Assembly (NCBI GenBank): GCA_910588865.1
Contig: CAJUSJ010000100.1
Span: 1 to 14,452, forward strand
Direction of reading: 5' to 3'
Length of the DNA stretch: 14,452 nt
Source of the DNA: an uncultured Lachnospiraceae bacterium
Lineage (GTDB): Bacteria > Bacillota > Clostridia > Lachnospirales > Lachnospiraceae
The notes beneath the pieces were generated by a model. The model ran no database searches and was not told where the DNA came from. It saw nothing but the letters and a program-made list of their open reading frames with translations. Position numbers and translations under genes: made by a program. Every line of letters begins with the position of its first letter. Position 1 is the first letter of the stretch. Shown here in pieces: positions 1 through 7,444 of this stretch.

Positions 1-968
1 GAGGAGGAAACATTATACAGTATGGGTGTGAGTTTAAAGGCTATTTTGATGATTACCAATTATTCCTAAGTGATAATAAAATTTTTAGAAAAAATGTGAT
101 GTCTTATGATGAGATACATAAACGGAATGAAGAAGCTAAGAGATCGAAAATCGGACAAGCTGACAGTTCGAGTATTATAACTGTTAGAGGAGTATTAAAA
201 CTAAAAACGGATAAAAGTAAAGAACCAGAAAAGAAAATAGGTATTGTAAAAGGTTGTCCATATTATAAGAATAAAATTTGTGTTTACTTTGATGATTTAT
301 GTAACCCGCATTCTGTAAAATGCAAAAATTCGGGAATTTTGCGGACTGAGGATAAGAGGAATAATTCAAATATAAAAATAGGTGAGAAACTTAATTCCAA
401 TAATAAAAAAGTATCAACACGACAAGTAAATACAGTTGTCTTATTAAATAATAGAAAATGTATATATGAAGATCATTCTGTTATAGATATAAATGCAGTA
501 ATTAGAGTAGCGACTCCGTTAAAAATAATAAAGGTATCTATTCCAGCTGCTTATTGTAAAAAATGCAATAAATATATAATTTTAAAGGAAGATTTTAAAA
601 GACTGAAAGAGAAAGGTGTTTTGTTATGCGAGGTTATTGATAGGACAAGTGGGAAATCTAATAATTCTAAAGAGTTTTATGGTGATGAATCAAGGATTCA
701 TTCATTAGGCTATAATGTAACGAAAAGGCAAGACTATACTTATGAGCAAAGAAAGTATATCTTAGCAAATATGATTGAGAATTATGATATAACAAAACAT
801 GAAATACTATCTATAATTGATATGAATATAGCTAGGCATAGTAAATTTAGAAATCATAGTGAGGCAGTTTCTAAATGGAGAGAAGACAGGGCATTTGTAA
901 TGTCTTATAGACGTGGAGATTGTCCAGAGGTACTTATAGACAGTGTAATTATTGGGAGCAGGAAATAG
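1..968 (+). CDS. Unrecognised cysteine-rich protein, 5' end outside window
   Basis: The reading frame is open from the first bases of the window to the TAG at 966-968, so the gene very probably begins upstream. The first in-frame candidate start, GTG at 96, has no ribosome binding site and is not a convincing start. I do not recognise the family. Counting from the GTG at 96, there is a cysteine cluster C54-x7-C62-x6-C69-x6-C76 (beginning CPYY), then a CKKC pair at 154-157 followed by C178 in the segment GVLLCEV, so one or two zinc sites are likely. The last 80 residues are helical and charged, and include AVSKWREDRAFVMSY. From memory, similar C-terminal segments recur in accessory proteins of Clostridia, but I cannot name the domain. 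Codon use is very AT-rich, like the DUF2130 gene 46 bases downstream and unlike pglZ/brxL. Co-transcription with DUF2130 is likely. A role in phage defence is guesswork from context. Confidence 0.75.
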   Translation, partial: GGNIIQYGCEFKGYFDDYQLFLSDNKIFRKNVMSYDEIHKRNEEAKRSKIGQADSSSIITVRGVLKLKTDKSKEPEKKIGIVKGCPYYKNKICVYFDDLCNPHSVKCKNSGILRTEDKRNNSNIKIGEKLNSNNKKVSTRQVNTVVLLNNRKCIYEDHSVIDINAVIRVATPLKIIKVSIPAAYCKKCNKYIILKEDFKRLKEKGVLLCEVIDRTSGKSNNSKEFYGDESRIHSLGYNVTKRQDYTYEQRKYILANMIENYDITKHEILSIIDMNIARHSKFRNHSEAVSKWREDRAFVMSYRRGDCPEVLIDSVIIGSRK

Positions 969-1000
969 CCGTCACCAAACGGGGCCAATTAAAAAAATAT

Positions 1001-1007
1001 AAGGAGA
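1001..1007 (+). promoter_or_regulatory. Ribosome binding site of the DUF2130 gene
   Basis: AAGGAGA lies 7 bases before the ATG at 1015 in an otherwise A/T-rich spacer. It fixes the start of the DUF2130 gene. Confidence 0.7.
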
Positions 1008-1014
1008 TGTTATT

Positions 1015-2250
1015 ATGGAAGAAATTAGGTGTCCAAAATGTGGAGAAGTATTTTTAGTTGACGAATCAGGTTATGCGCAAATTGTTCAACAAGTGAGAGA
1101 CAGAGAGTTTGATAAAGAGCTTAAACGTCGAGAAGCTGATTTAGTTGAGAAAAAAGATCGTCAACTAGAAATTACTAAAATTCAACAAAAAGGCGAATAT
1201 GACAAAATCATTTCGGATAAAGCATTAGAACTGTCAAATAAAGACAGAGAAATTGAGAAATTAAAATCAGAACTCGTGAATAGTGAAACAGAAAAAAAGT
1301 TGGCAATTTCAGACGCGGTTAAAGCAAAAGAACAACAAATTGCTGAAAATACTAAATTGATTACAGAATTAGAAGGAAAATTGTCCAGTCAACAGACAGA
1401 AAGTAAACTAAAAGAACAATCATTGCAAAAACAATATGAAGATAAAATAAAATTAAAAGATGAACAGATTGAATATTATAGGGATTTTAAAGCGCGACAA
1501 TCGACAAAAATGATAGGAGAGAGCCTTGAACAGCATTGCCGGATTCAATTTGATTCACTACGAATGACTGCATTTCCAACTGCATATTTTGAGAAGGATA
1601 ATGATGCACGAACAGGAAGCAAGGGAGATTTTATTTTTAGAGACTTTGTAGATGATATAGAATTTATTTCTATCATGTTTGAGATGAAGAATGAGATGGA
1701 CGAGACAACTACGAAGCATAAAAATGAAGATTTTTTGAAGGAACTCGACAAAGATAGGAGAGAAAAGAAATGTGAATATGCGGTATTAGTTTCGCTTCTT
1801 GAAATGGATAACGAACTCTATAATAACGGAATTGTAGATGTATCTTATAAATATGAAAAAATGTATGTAATTCGTCCTCAATTTTTTATTCCAATTATCA
1901 CCTTATTGCGGAATGCGGCATTGAATTCTTTAGAGTATAGACGAGAACTGCAAGAGGTAAGAAGCCAACAGATTGATATAAGTCATTTTGAAGAAAATAT
2001 GAATGTATTTAAAGAAGGATTTGCACGTAATTATAGAATTGCAAGTGATAAGTTTAAAACAGCAATAGAAGAGATTGATAAAACAATTATTCATTTACAA
2101 AAAGTAAGAGAGGCACTTGTTTCATCGGAGAATAATCTTCGTCTTGCTAACAATAAAGCAGAGGATTTGACTATAAAAAGGTTGACAAAAAATGCGCCAA
2201 CGGTACAAGCGATGTTCGATGAATCAAAAAGGAATAGCCCTGCAAATTAA
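1015..2250 (+). CDS. DUF2130 family protein, coiled coil plus PD-(D/E)XK-like nuclease domain
   Basis: The 411-residue product matches the DUF2130 family in layout and length. It starts with a half zinc-ribbon (CPKCG, residues 6-10). A long charged coiled coil, rich in K, E and Q, runs over about residues 25-160. A globular domain with family-typical segments follows: GESLEQH at 169-175, KGDFIF at 204-209 and MFEMKNE at 221-227. D205, E223 and K225 fit the D...ExK core of PD-(D/E)XK nucleases, with E171 as a possible additional acidic ligand. A second helical segment closes the protein at about 300-400. The family is usually described as nuclease-like; catalysis is not proven by sequence. The gene is AT-rich like its upstream neighbour, and ends 42 bases before the preferred pglZ start, at a sharp composition change. 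It is probably a cargo defence or DNA-processing gene inserted into the BREX locus rather than a BREX core gene. Confidence 0.85.
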   Translation: MEEIRCPKCGEVFLVDESGYAQIVQQVRDREFDKELKRREADLVEKKDRQLEITKIQQKGEYDKIISDKALELSNKDREIEKLKSELVNSETEKKLAISDAVKAKEQQIAENTKLITELEGKLSSQQTESKLKEQSLQKQYEDKIKLKDEQIEYYRDFKARQSTKMIGESLEQHCRIQFDSLRMTAFPTAYFEKDNDARTGSKGDFIFRDFVDDIEFISIMFEMKNEMDETTTKHKNEDFLKELDKDRREKKCEYAVLVSLLEMDNELYNNGIVDVSYKYEKMYVIRPQFFIPIITLLRNAALNSLEYRRELQEVRSQQIDISHFEENMNVFKEGFARNYRIASDKFKTAIEEIDKTIIHLQKVREALVSSENNLRLANNKAEDLTIKRLTKNAPTVQAMFDESKRNSPAN

Positions 2251-2292
2251 GTAAAATATGTGAGAGAAATAATGGATAAAGGGGACATTATC

Positions 2293-4914
2293 ATGGCTGA
2301 CATGGACATCAACACCATCATTCAGGATTTAACCGCCCGCTTCTCCTCCCCCCTTCCCGAATTCTACTCCCGCCGCATTATCTTCTGGTACGACGAGGAC
2401 CGTGAATTCGAGGACAAGCTAGATGACCTCCATTTGACCAACGTCAAGTTCCTCCGCCTGACCGGCAGCAACACTTTTGCGGTGAAAAAGCAGCTATGTC
2501 AGGACGATACGGTGTCAAACTACCTGGTATACAGCCCTCTTTCTTTCCAGAGGGACGACGACAACTGGCTCATCAACGTTCAGCTCTACAGTGAGGAATT
2601 CCGGGCTGACCTGATCTCTATGTGGATTGACGAGATGAATCTTCCCGCCACTCCTATAATCCGCAAACAGGTCAGGTTTTACAAGAAGTTTTTCAATGCC
2701 AGGGAACGCCGGGGAAGGGTGGCGGGCCTGAACTGTGATTACCGCAAGCTCTCCACCGCGGCCCAGATTCATCTGGCGGTGATGGCTGCTGTCTGCGGCA
2801 ACAGGGACATTCAGCCGAACAACATTATCCGCAGAGTTCTCGGCTCCGGCCTGGATAATGACGCCAATCCGATTTACCAGAGTTTTGTAAATTACAACGC
2901 CCACCACGCCTTCTGGGCCATGGTGGCGCAGGCGGCGGGGTACAGTGAAGGCGAGGATTCTGACCTGGGACGCCTGGCGGTTCACATGCTGCTGACGGCG
3001 GCGGCCAGGACTATGCATTTGGACAGCCTGGCGGGGCCGGAGCATTTTATATCGGTTCCCCATCAGGCTTACTGCTATGACCTGGTCTCTGACTGGCTTC
3101 ACGGCGAGGACAACCGCCGGCTCTATGAGGTGGCGCGGTATGTGGAGAGGGAGGCGCGCCTTTACGACCGGTTTAACAGGTTGGCGGTGGGGGATTTGGT
3201 GAATACGGAATGTTTTCCTTGTATCAATGAGTGTATTCTGACAAAGCTGATGACGGAGATCAGCGACCAGATTATTCATGTGGATAGGATTAAAGCTGCT
3301 GTGGATAAACGTCGGACAATGGTGTGGTATGATGATGTCTCCGGTTATTTCGAGGGGATTTTGCAGATTGCCTATATGCAGGTGTTTTTCCTGGAGCACG
3401 CTGACGGATTCCATACCGTGGAGGCGGGGAAGGTCTGGAAGGAATATACTGCGGAATATTACAAGATGGACACCTACTACCGACAGTTTCACCTGTGCTT
3501 TCAGCGCTGCCTGAAGGTCTCCAACCCTCTGCTGGACGATCTGTTAAAGCATGTGGCGGAGAAGGTGGAGGGGCTGTATACCAGGTGGTTCATCGGTCAG
3601 CTGGGGCAGAATTGGTCAAAGGTCAGCGGGGAGGAGCTGGAGCGGTTTGGACGGATTTTGGAGATTCCCCGGCAGGTGGATTTTTACGAAAATAAGGTGA
3701 GACGGGCGGGCGCCCGGGTCTTTGTTATCGTTTCTGACGCGTTTCGGTATGAAGCGGCGGCCTCCCTGGCGGATCAGCTTCGCCGGGAGACTCAGAGCAA
3801 GGTGGAACTGAGCAGCTGCCAGGCTATTTTTCCAACCATCACGAAATTCGGCATGGCGGCGCTTCTTCCTCACAAGTGTCTGACAGTGGCAAAGGGGACG
3901 GACGGAGCTCTGGATGTCCTGGCGGACGGGCAGCCTACGGACGCAGGGAGCAGGGACAAGGTTCTTAAATCAGCCAACCCGGCAAGCGTGGCTTTGAGAT
4001 ATGACGACATCATCAACATGAAGCGGGCACAGCGCAGCGCTCTGGTGAAAGGTATGGAGGTGGTGTACATTTACCATGACAAGGTGGATAAGGCCAGCCA
4101 TATTTCCGACAGCGCCGTATTTCCGGCGTGTGATGAGGCGATTGACGAGATCAAGAATCTGGTTCGTATTATTGTAAATGAGTTTGGCGGCGTTAATGTG
4201 GTGATCACCGCGGACCACGGTTTTCTCTATACCTACAGTCCGCTGGCGGAGCTGGATAAGGTGGACAAGGCCGGATTTGCCAGCCGTATGGTTGAGTACG
4301 GGAGACGGTTTGCCATCATGGAAAAAGGTTCCGGCCCGGATTATCTGATGCCGGTGAAATTTATGGACGGCGGGACGGGGTATGATTCATTTTCACCGAG
4401 AGAAAATGTCCGCATTAAAATGAGCGGCGGCGGTCTGAATTTTGTCCACGGCGGAACCAGCTTGCAGGAAATGGTGGTTCCGGTGATTCAGTACCGTTAT
4501 CTGCGGTCGGATTCCAAGGCTTACCAGCGCAACCGTGACAAGATCGACACCAAGCCGGTGGAGCTGAGTTTATTGTCCGCGAACCGCAAGATCAGCAACA
4601 TGATTTTTTCTCTGAATTTCTATCAGAAACAGGCGGTGGGAAATAACCGGCAGGCGGCAAATTATCTGCTGTATTTTACGGATGCCAACGGCAGCCAGAT
4701 CAGTGATATTTGCAAGATTATAGCGGACAAGACCAGCGAAAACGGCCAGGAGAGGACATTCCGCCGCGGCTTTAACCTCCGCTCTCAAAAATACAGCAGC
4801 CGGGAAAGTTATTTCCTGGTGATCGCGGATGAATCGGGACTGCAGATGCCGGTGAAAGAAGAGTTTCAGATTGATATCGCGTTTGCTGTAGATGAATTTA
4901 ATTTCTTTGAATGA
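2293..4914 (+). CDS. pglZ: BREX type 1 phosphatase-like protein PglZ
   Basis: This 873-residue protein matches BREX-1 PglZ (type A) in length and motifs, with the characteristic opening around RIIFWYDEDREFEDKL. PglZ is a core BREX component of the alkaline-phosphatase superfamily. BREX methylates host DNA through PglX and blocks phage DNA replication. Visible metal-site motifs are VSDAFRYE (D482), a central IYHDKVDKASH (D596) and ITADHGF (D641, H642). The open frame extends to a GTG at 2260 and also contains an ATG at 2272. I chose ATG 2293 because AAAGGGGA (2278-2285) sits 7 bases upstream of it. The gene is GC-rich, in contrast with the two upstream genes, and ends 94 bases before brxL, with which it is probably co-transcribed. 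No frameshift or missing motif is visible. Confidence 0.95.
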   Translation: MADMDINTIIQDLTARFSSPLPEFYSRRIIFWYDEDREFEDKLDDLHLTNVKFLRLTGSNTFAVKKQLCQDDTVSNYLVYSPLSFQRDDDNWLINVQLYSEEFRADLISMWIDEMNLPATPIIRKQVRFYKKFFNARERRGRVAGLNCDYRKLSTAAQIHLAVMAAVCGNRDIQPNNIIRRVLGSGLDNDANPIYQSFVNYNAHHAFWAMVAQAAGYSEGEDSDLGRLAVHMLLTAAARTMHLDSLAGPEHFISVPHQAYCYDLVSDWLHGEDNRRLYEVARYVEREARLYDRFNRLAVGDLVNTECFPCINECILTKLMTEISDQIIHVDRIKAAVDKRRTMVWYDDVSGYFEGILQIAYMQVFFLEHADGFHTVEAGKVWKEYTAEYYKMDTYYRQFHLCFQRCLKVSNPLLDDLLKHVAEKVEGLYTRWFIGQLGQNWSKVSGEELERFGRILEIPRQVDFYENKVRRAGARVFVIVSDAFRYEAAASLADQLRRETQSKVELSSCQAIFPTITKFGMAALLPHKCLTVAKGTDGALDVLADGQPTDAGSRDKVLKSANPASVALRYDDIINMKRAQRSALVKGMEVVYIYHDKVDKASHISDSAVFPACDEAIDEIKNLVRIIVNEFGGVNVVITADHGFLYTYSPLAELDKVDKAGFASRMVEYGRRFAIMEKGSGPDYLMPVKFMDGGTGYDSFSPRENVRIKMSGGGLNFVHGGTSLQEMVVPVIQYRYLRSDSKAYQRNRDKIDTKPVELSLLSANRKISNMIFSLNFYQKQAVGNNRQAANYLLYFTDANGSQISDICKIIADKTSENGQERTFRRGFNLRSQKYSSRESYFLVIADESGLQMPVKEEFQIDIAFAVDEFNFFE

Positions 4915-5008
4915 TATGTTTATGATTGATATTTTCACGCTTTTTCGCGGTCTGCCGCCGGACATGAGTGAGGGGGCGATAACTCAATTTTAACCAGGAG
5001 GGGTTCAC
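4915..5008 (+). other. pglZ-brxL spacer with a 25-codon open frame
   Basis: The 94-base spacer contains an ATG at 4916 that opens a 25-codon frame ending with TAA at 4991-4993 (protein begins MFMIDIFTLFRGLPP). It has no ribosome binding site of its own, although it starts one base after the pglZ stop and could be reached by re-initiation. I cannot tell a real small peptide from chance. The strong AGGAGGGG at 4997-5004 belongs to brxL. No terminator hairpin is seen, which fits co-transcription of pglZ and brxL. Confidence 0.2.
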
Positions 5009-7126
5009 ATGGACAGATCGGAGTCGGGTGAGAGCACCCGTGAAATAATAAAGAACAAGCTCAGGGAGAATTTTGACGGCAAGATTGTCCGGAAGGACCT
5101 GACCAAGAAGATCAAGGAGGGGGCCAATGTGCCGGTCTATGTCCTTGAGTTTCTGCTGGGGCAGTACTGCAGCTCTGACGACCATGAGGTCATTGAGAAG
5201 GGGGTTCAGAATGTGAAGCGGATTCTGGCGGATAATTTCGTCCGCCCTGACGAGGCCCAGAAGATCCTGTCCCAGCTTCGGAGAAAGGGCAGCCATACGG
5301 TGATCGACATGGTGACGGTGCGCCTGGATATCAAGAAAAATTGTTTTTTTGCTGATTTTTCTAATCTGGGTCTGGGAAATGTGCCTATTGCCGACGAGTA
5401 TCCGGAGAAATTCGACCGGCTGCTGTGCGGCGGGATCTGGTGTATCGTCCAGCTGGAGTACGAGGCGGAGGGGGACTCCGGTTTTGGGATTGTGGACGGG
5501 GAGGGGGAGCCGATTCGCTCCAGGCAGAAAAAGCAGAAGGACACGTCCCCCATCAGTATCCGCAAGCTGACTCCCATACAGATGCCTCACATTGACATCA
5601 ATGAACTGAAACAGGGGCGGAAGGCATTTACCAAAGATGAATGGCTGGACGTGCTTATGCGCTCCATCGGCATGGAACCGGAGGAGCTGTCTGTCCGTGA
5701 GAAATGGCTGCTTCTGACCCGCATGATCCCTCTGGTGGAAAATAATTTTAATCTATGTGAGCTTGGCCCCCGCAGCACCGGGAAATCCCATCTGTACAAA
5801 GAGATTTCCCCAAACAGCATTTTGATCTCCGGCGGACAGACCACGGTGGCAAATCTATTTTACAACATGGGCCGCAAGACGGTGGGGCTGGTGGGAATGT
5901 GGGACTGTGTGGCATTTGACGAGGTTGCCGGGATCCGTTTTAAGGACAAGGACGGAATCCAGATCATGAAAGACTATATGGCTTCTGGTTCTTTTGCCAG
6001 GGGTAAGGAGGAGAAAGCGGCCAATGCCTCCATGGTGTTTGTGGGGAATATTAATCAGAGTGTGGACGTGCTCCTGAAAACAAGCAGCCTCTTTGACCCG
6101 TTTCCGCCGGAGATGGGGATGGACACGGCATTTCTTGACCGCATGCACTGCTATCTGCCGGGGTGGGAGATTCCAAAGTTCCGGCCAGAGCATTTTACCA
6201 ATGACTATGGTTTTATCAGCGACTATCTGGCGGAGTTTATCCGGGAGCTTCGGAAGGAACAGTACGGGGACGCCCTGGACCGGTATTTTCGTCTGGGGAA
6301 GAATTTGAATCAGCGGGACACCATTGCTGTCCGCAGAATGGTTGACGGGTATTTAAAGCTCCTGTATCCGGACGGGGAGTTTACTAAGGAGGAGTTGGAG
6401 GAGGTGCTGCGGATTTCTCTGGAAATGCGCCGCCGGGTGAAGGAGCAGCTGAAAAAACTGGGAGGCATGGAATTTTATGATGTGAATTTTTCTTACATAG
6501 ATAATGAGACTTTTGAGGAGCGCTATGTGTCTGTGCCGGAACAGGGAGGCGGGAAACTGATTCCAGAGGGAATGTGCAATCCGGGACAGGTTTACACGGT
6601 TTCCAGGGGGAAAAGCGGCATGATCGGGGTTTTCCGGCTGGAGAGCCAGATGCTGCCGGGAAGCGGAAAGTTTGAGCGCACTGGTATCGGTTCGGAACGG
6701 GAGGCCAGGGAAGCCACCAACACGGCGTTTAATTTTTTGAAGGCTAACGGGAACCGGATCAGCGGGAATATCAGTATGGTGACCAAGGATTATATTGTCA
6801 ATTATCAGGATCTCCAGGGGATCGGGATGACCGGGAAGCTGGCTATGGCTACTATGGTGGCCCTTAGTTCCATCGCGCTGGCCAGACCGGTTCAGAGTTC
6901 TATGGTGGTTTTGGGGGAGATGAGTATCGGCGGGACGTTGATGAAGGTGGAGGAGCTGGCAAGCACGCTGCAGGTGTGTCTGGACAGTGGGGCTAAGAAG
7001 GTTTTGATGCCGGCCATCTGTATGCCGGAGCTGGCGGTTGTGCCGGATGATCTTTCTACGGCCTTTGATTTTATTTTGTATAAGAGTGCGGAGGAGGCGG
7101 TGATGAAGGCGTTGGGGGCGGGGTGA
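5009..7126 (+). CDS. brxL: BREX AAA+/Lon-like protein BrxL
   Basis: The 705-residue product matches BrxL, the Lon-like core component of type 1 BREX. The N-terminal 200 residues form the BrxL-specific domain. An AAA+ ATPase follows: Walker A GPRSTGKSH at 253-261 (K259), Walker B CVAFDEVA with D304/E305, and a sensor-1-like FVGNIN with N347. The C-terminal 120 residues align with the Lon protease fold (GIGMTGK at 604-610, LGEMSIGG near 635-642, SGAKKVLMP near 659-667). By eye the canonical Lon Ser-Lys pair is absent: the GPSAG serine position falls in GIGMTG, and the catalytic lysine position falls at A651. The domain is therefore probably structural rather than proteolytic. The start ATG has AGGAGGGG 4 bases upstream. 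Known BrxL acts as a DNA-binding ring ATPase in phage restriction. It is the last recognisable BREX core gene here, followed by an AT-rich gap. Confidence 0.95.
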   Translation: MDRSESGESTREIIKNKLRENFDGKIVRKDLTKKIKEGANVPVYVLEFLLGQYCSSDDHEVIEKGVQNVKRILADNFVRPDEAQKILSQLRRKGSHTVIDMVTVRLDIKKNCFFADFSNLGLGNVPIADEYPEKFDRLLCGGIWCIVQLEYEAEGDSGFGIVDGEGEPIRSRQKKQKDTSPISIRKLTPIQMPHIDINELKQGRKAFTKDEWLDVLMRSIGMEPEELSVREKWLLLTRMIPLVENNFNLCELGPRSTGKSHLYKEISPNSILISGGQTTVANLFYNMGRKTVGLVGMWDCVAFDEVAGIRFKDKDGIQIMKDYMASGSFARGKEEKAANASMVFVGNINQSVDVLLKTSSLFDPFPPEMGMDTAFLDRMHCYLPGWEIPKFRPEHFTNDYGFISDYLAEFIRELRKEQYGDALDRYFRLGKNLNQRDTIAVRRMVDGYLKLLYPDGEFTKEELEEVLRISLEMRRRVKEQLKKLGGMEFYDVNFSYIDNETFEERYVSVPEQGGGKLIPEGMCNPGQVYTVSRGKSGMIGVFRLESQMLPGSGKFERTGIGSEREAREATNTAFNFLKANGNRISGNISMVTKDYIVNYQDLQGIGMTGKLAMATMVALSSIALARPVQSSMVVLGEMSIGGTLMKVEELASTLQVCLDSGAKKVLMPAICMPELAVVPDDLSTAFDFILYKSAEEAVMKALGAG

Positions 7127-7130
7127 AGAG

Positions 7131-7362
7131 ATGTTATGTAACAGAGAAATGACCGAAAAGAATATGAAAGATTATTGAAAACGGACAGGATAACAAAACT
7201 TTATTTATAGACTGGCTTTCGAAAAAGGTGTCATCAACTCAATTATCTGAACTGTATATGGCTTTTCGGGAGATTGAACAAGAGGCAAAGAAAGTAAACA
7301 TAGTAAACGGCTCGTTATATGAGAACGGAGATTCGAACACATATAAGAAATTATTAAGATAG
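7131..7362 (+). pseudogene. Frameshifted, truncated remnant of a small AT-rich gene
   Basis: Two overlapping frames together read as one broken coding sequence. The first runs from ATG 7131 (or ATG 7149, beginning MTEKNMKDY) and stops at TGA 7176-7178. The second is open from 7168 to TAG 7360-7362 and contains LFIDWLSKKVSSTQLSELY and AFREIEQEAKK. Removing one base near 7170 joins them into about 70 codons. The codons are AT-rich, as in the genes at 1-2250, and unlike brxL. The second frame has no good start or ribosome binding site of its own. From memory, the pattern (an ELY-like segment, then EIE, then a short SLYE segment) resembles the N-terminal domain of several Clostridia accessory proteins, so this may be the stump of a lost larger gene. 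That identification is inference. An intact 57-codon gene using a non-ATG start is the alternative. Confidence 0.45.
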
Positions 7363-7400
7363 ACACATTCTGTCTATGCCCATTTGTTATATTGTGTCTA
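7359..7400 (+). promoter_or_regulatory. Operator-like inverted repeats upstream of the WYL regulator gene
   Basis: ATAGACA at 7359-7365 and TGTCTAT at 7371-7377 form a perfect 7-base inverted repeat around a 5-base spacer. A further half site, TGTGTCTA at 7393-7400, is a perfect 8-base inverted match to TAGACACA at 7360-7367. Three spaced TGTCTA-type half sites in 42 bases, 45 bases before a regulator gene, fit autoregulation by the WYL protein; WYL regulators such as BrxR bind inverted repeats in their own promoters. TTATATT at 7388-7394 might be a -10 element, but I see no matching -35 box. Confidence 0.45.
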
Positions 7401-7414
7401 CAACAAGCAAAAAA

Positions 7415-7429
7415 TCACCAGAAAGGTGA
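7415..7429 (+). promoter_or_regulatory. Short hairpin before the WYL gene start
   Basis: TCACC and GGTGA form a perfect 5-base stem around an AGAAA loop, 15 bases before the TTG start. A second GGTGA at 7436-7440 could pair with the same left arm, which would cover the ribosome binding area. An out-of-frame ATG at 7440 opens only six codons. The stem is too short to call a terminator, and any effect on translation is speculative. Confidence 0.2.
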
Positions 7430-7444
7430 AAGGCAGGTGATGCT

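Noticed and set aside
969..990. GC-rich patch with a 4-base stem (CCGT/ACGG) after the first gene
   Set aside because: The stem is too short and has no T run, so it is not a credible terminator.
2515..3492. 325-codon open frame on the - strand inside pglZ
   Set aside because: It lies opposite strongly supported pglZ codons; long antisense frames are expected in GC-rich genes. Its product is rich in H, R and P with no recognisable domain.
3278..3695. Short + strand frames inside pglZ in the other phases
   Set aside because: They overlap the conserved pglZ frame, and their products are tryptophan/glycine-rich shadows without starts or domains.
4898..5590. 230-codon - strand frame across the pglZ end and brxL start
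   Set aside because: It is antisense to conserved brxL sequence, has no ribosome binding site or domain, and is a composition shadow.
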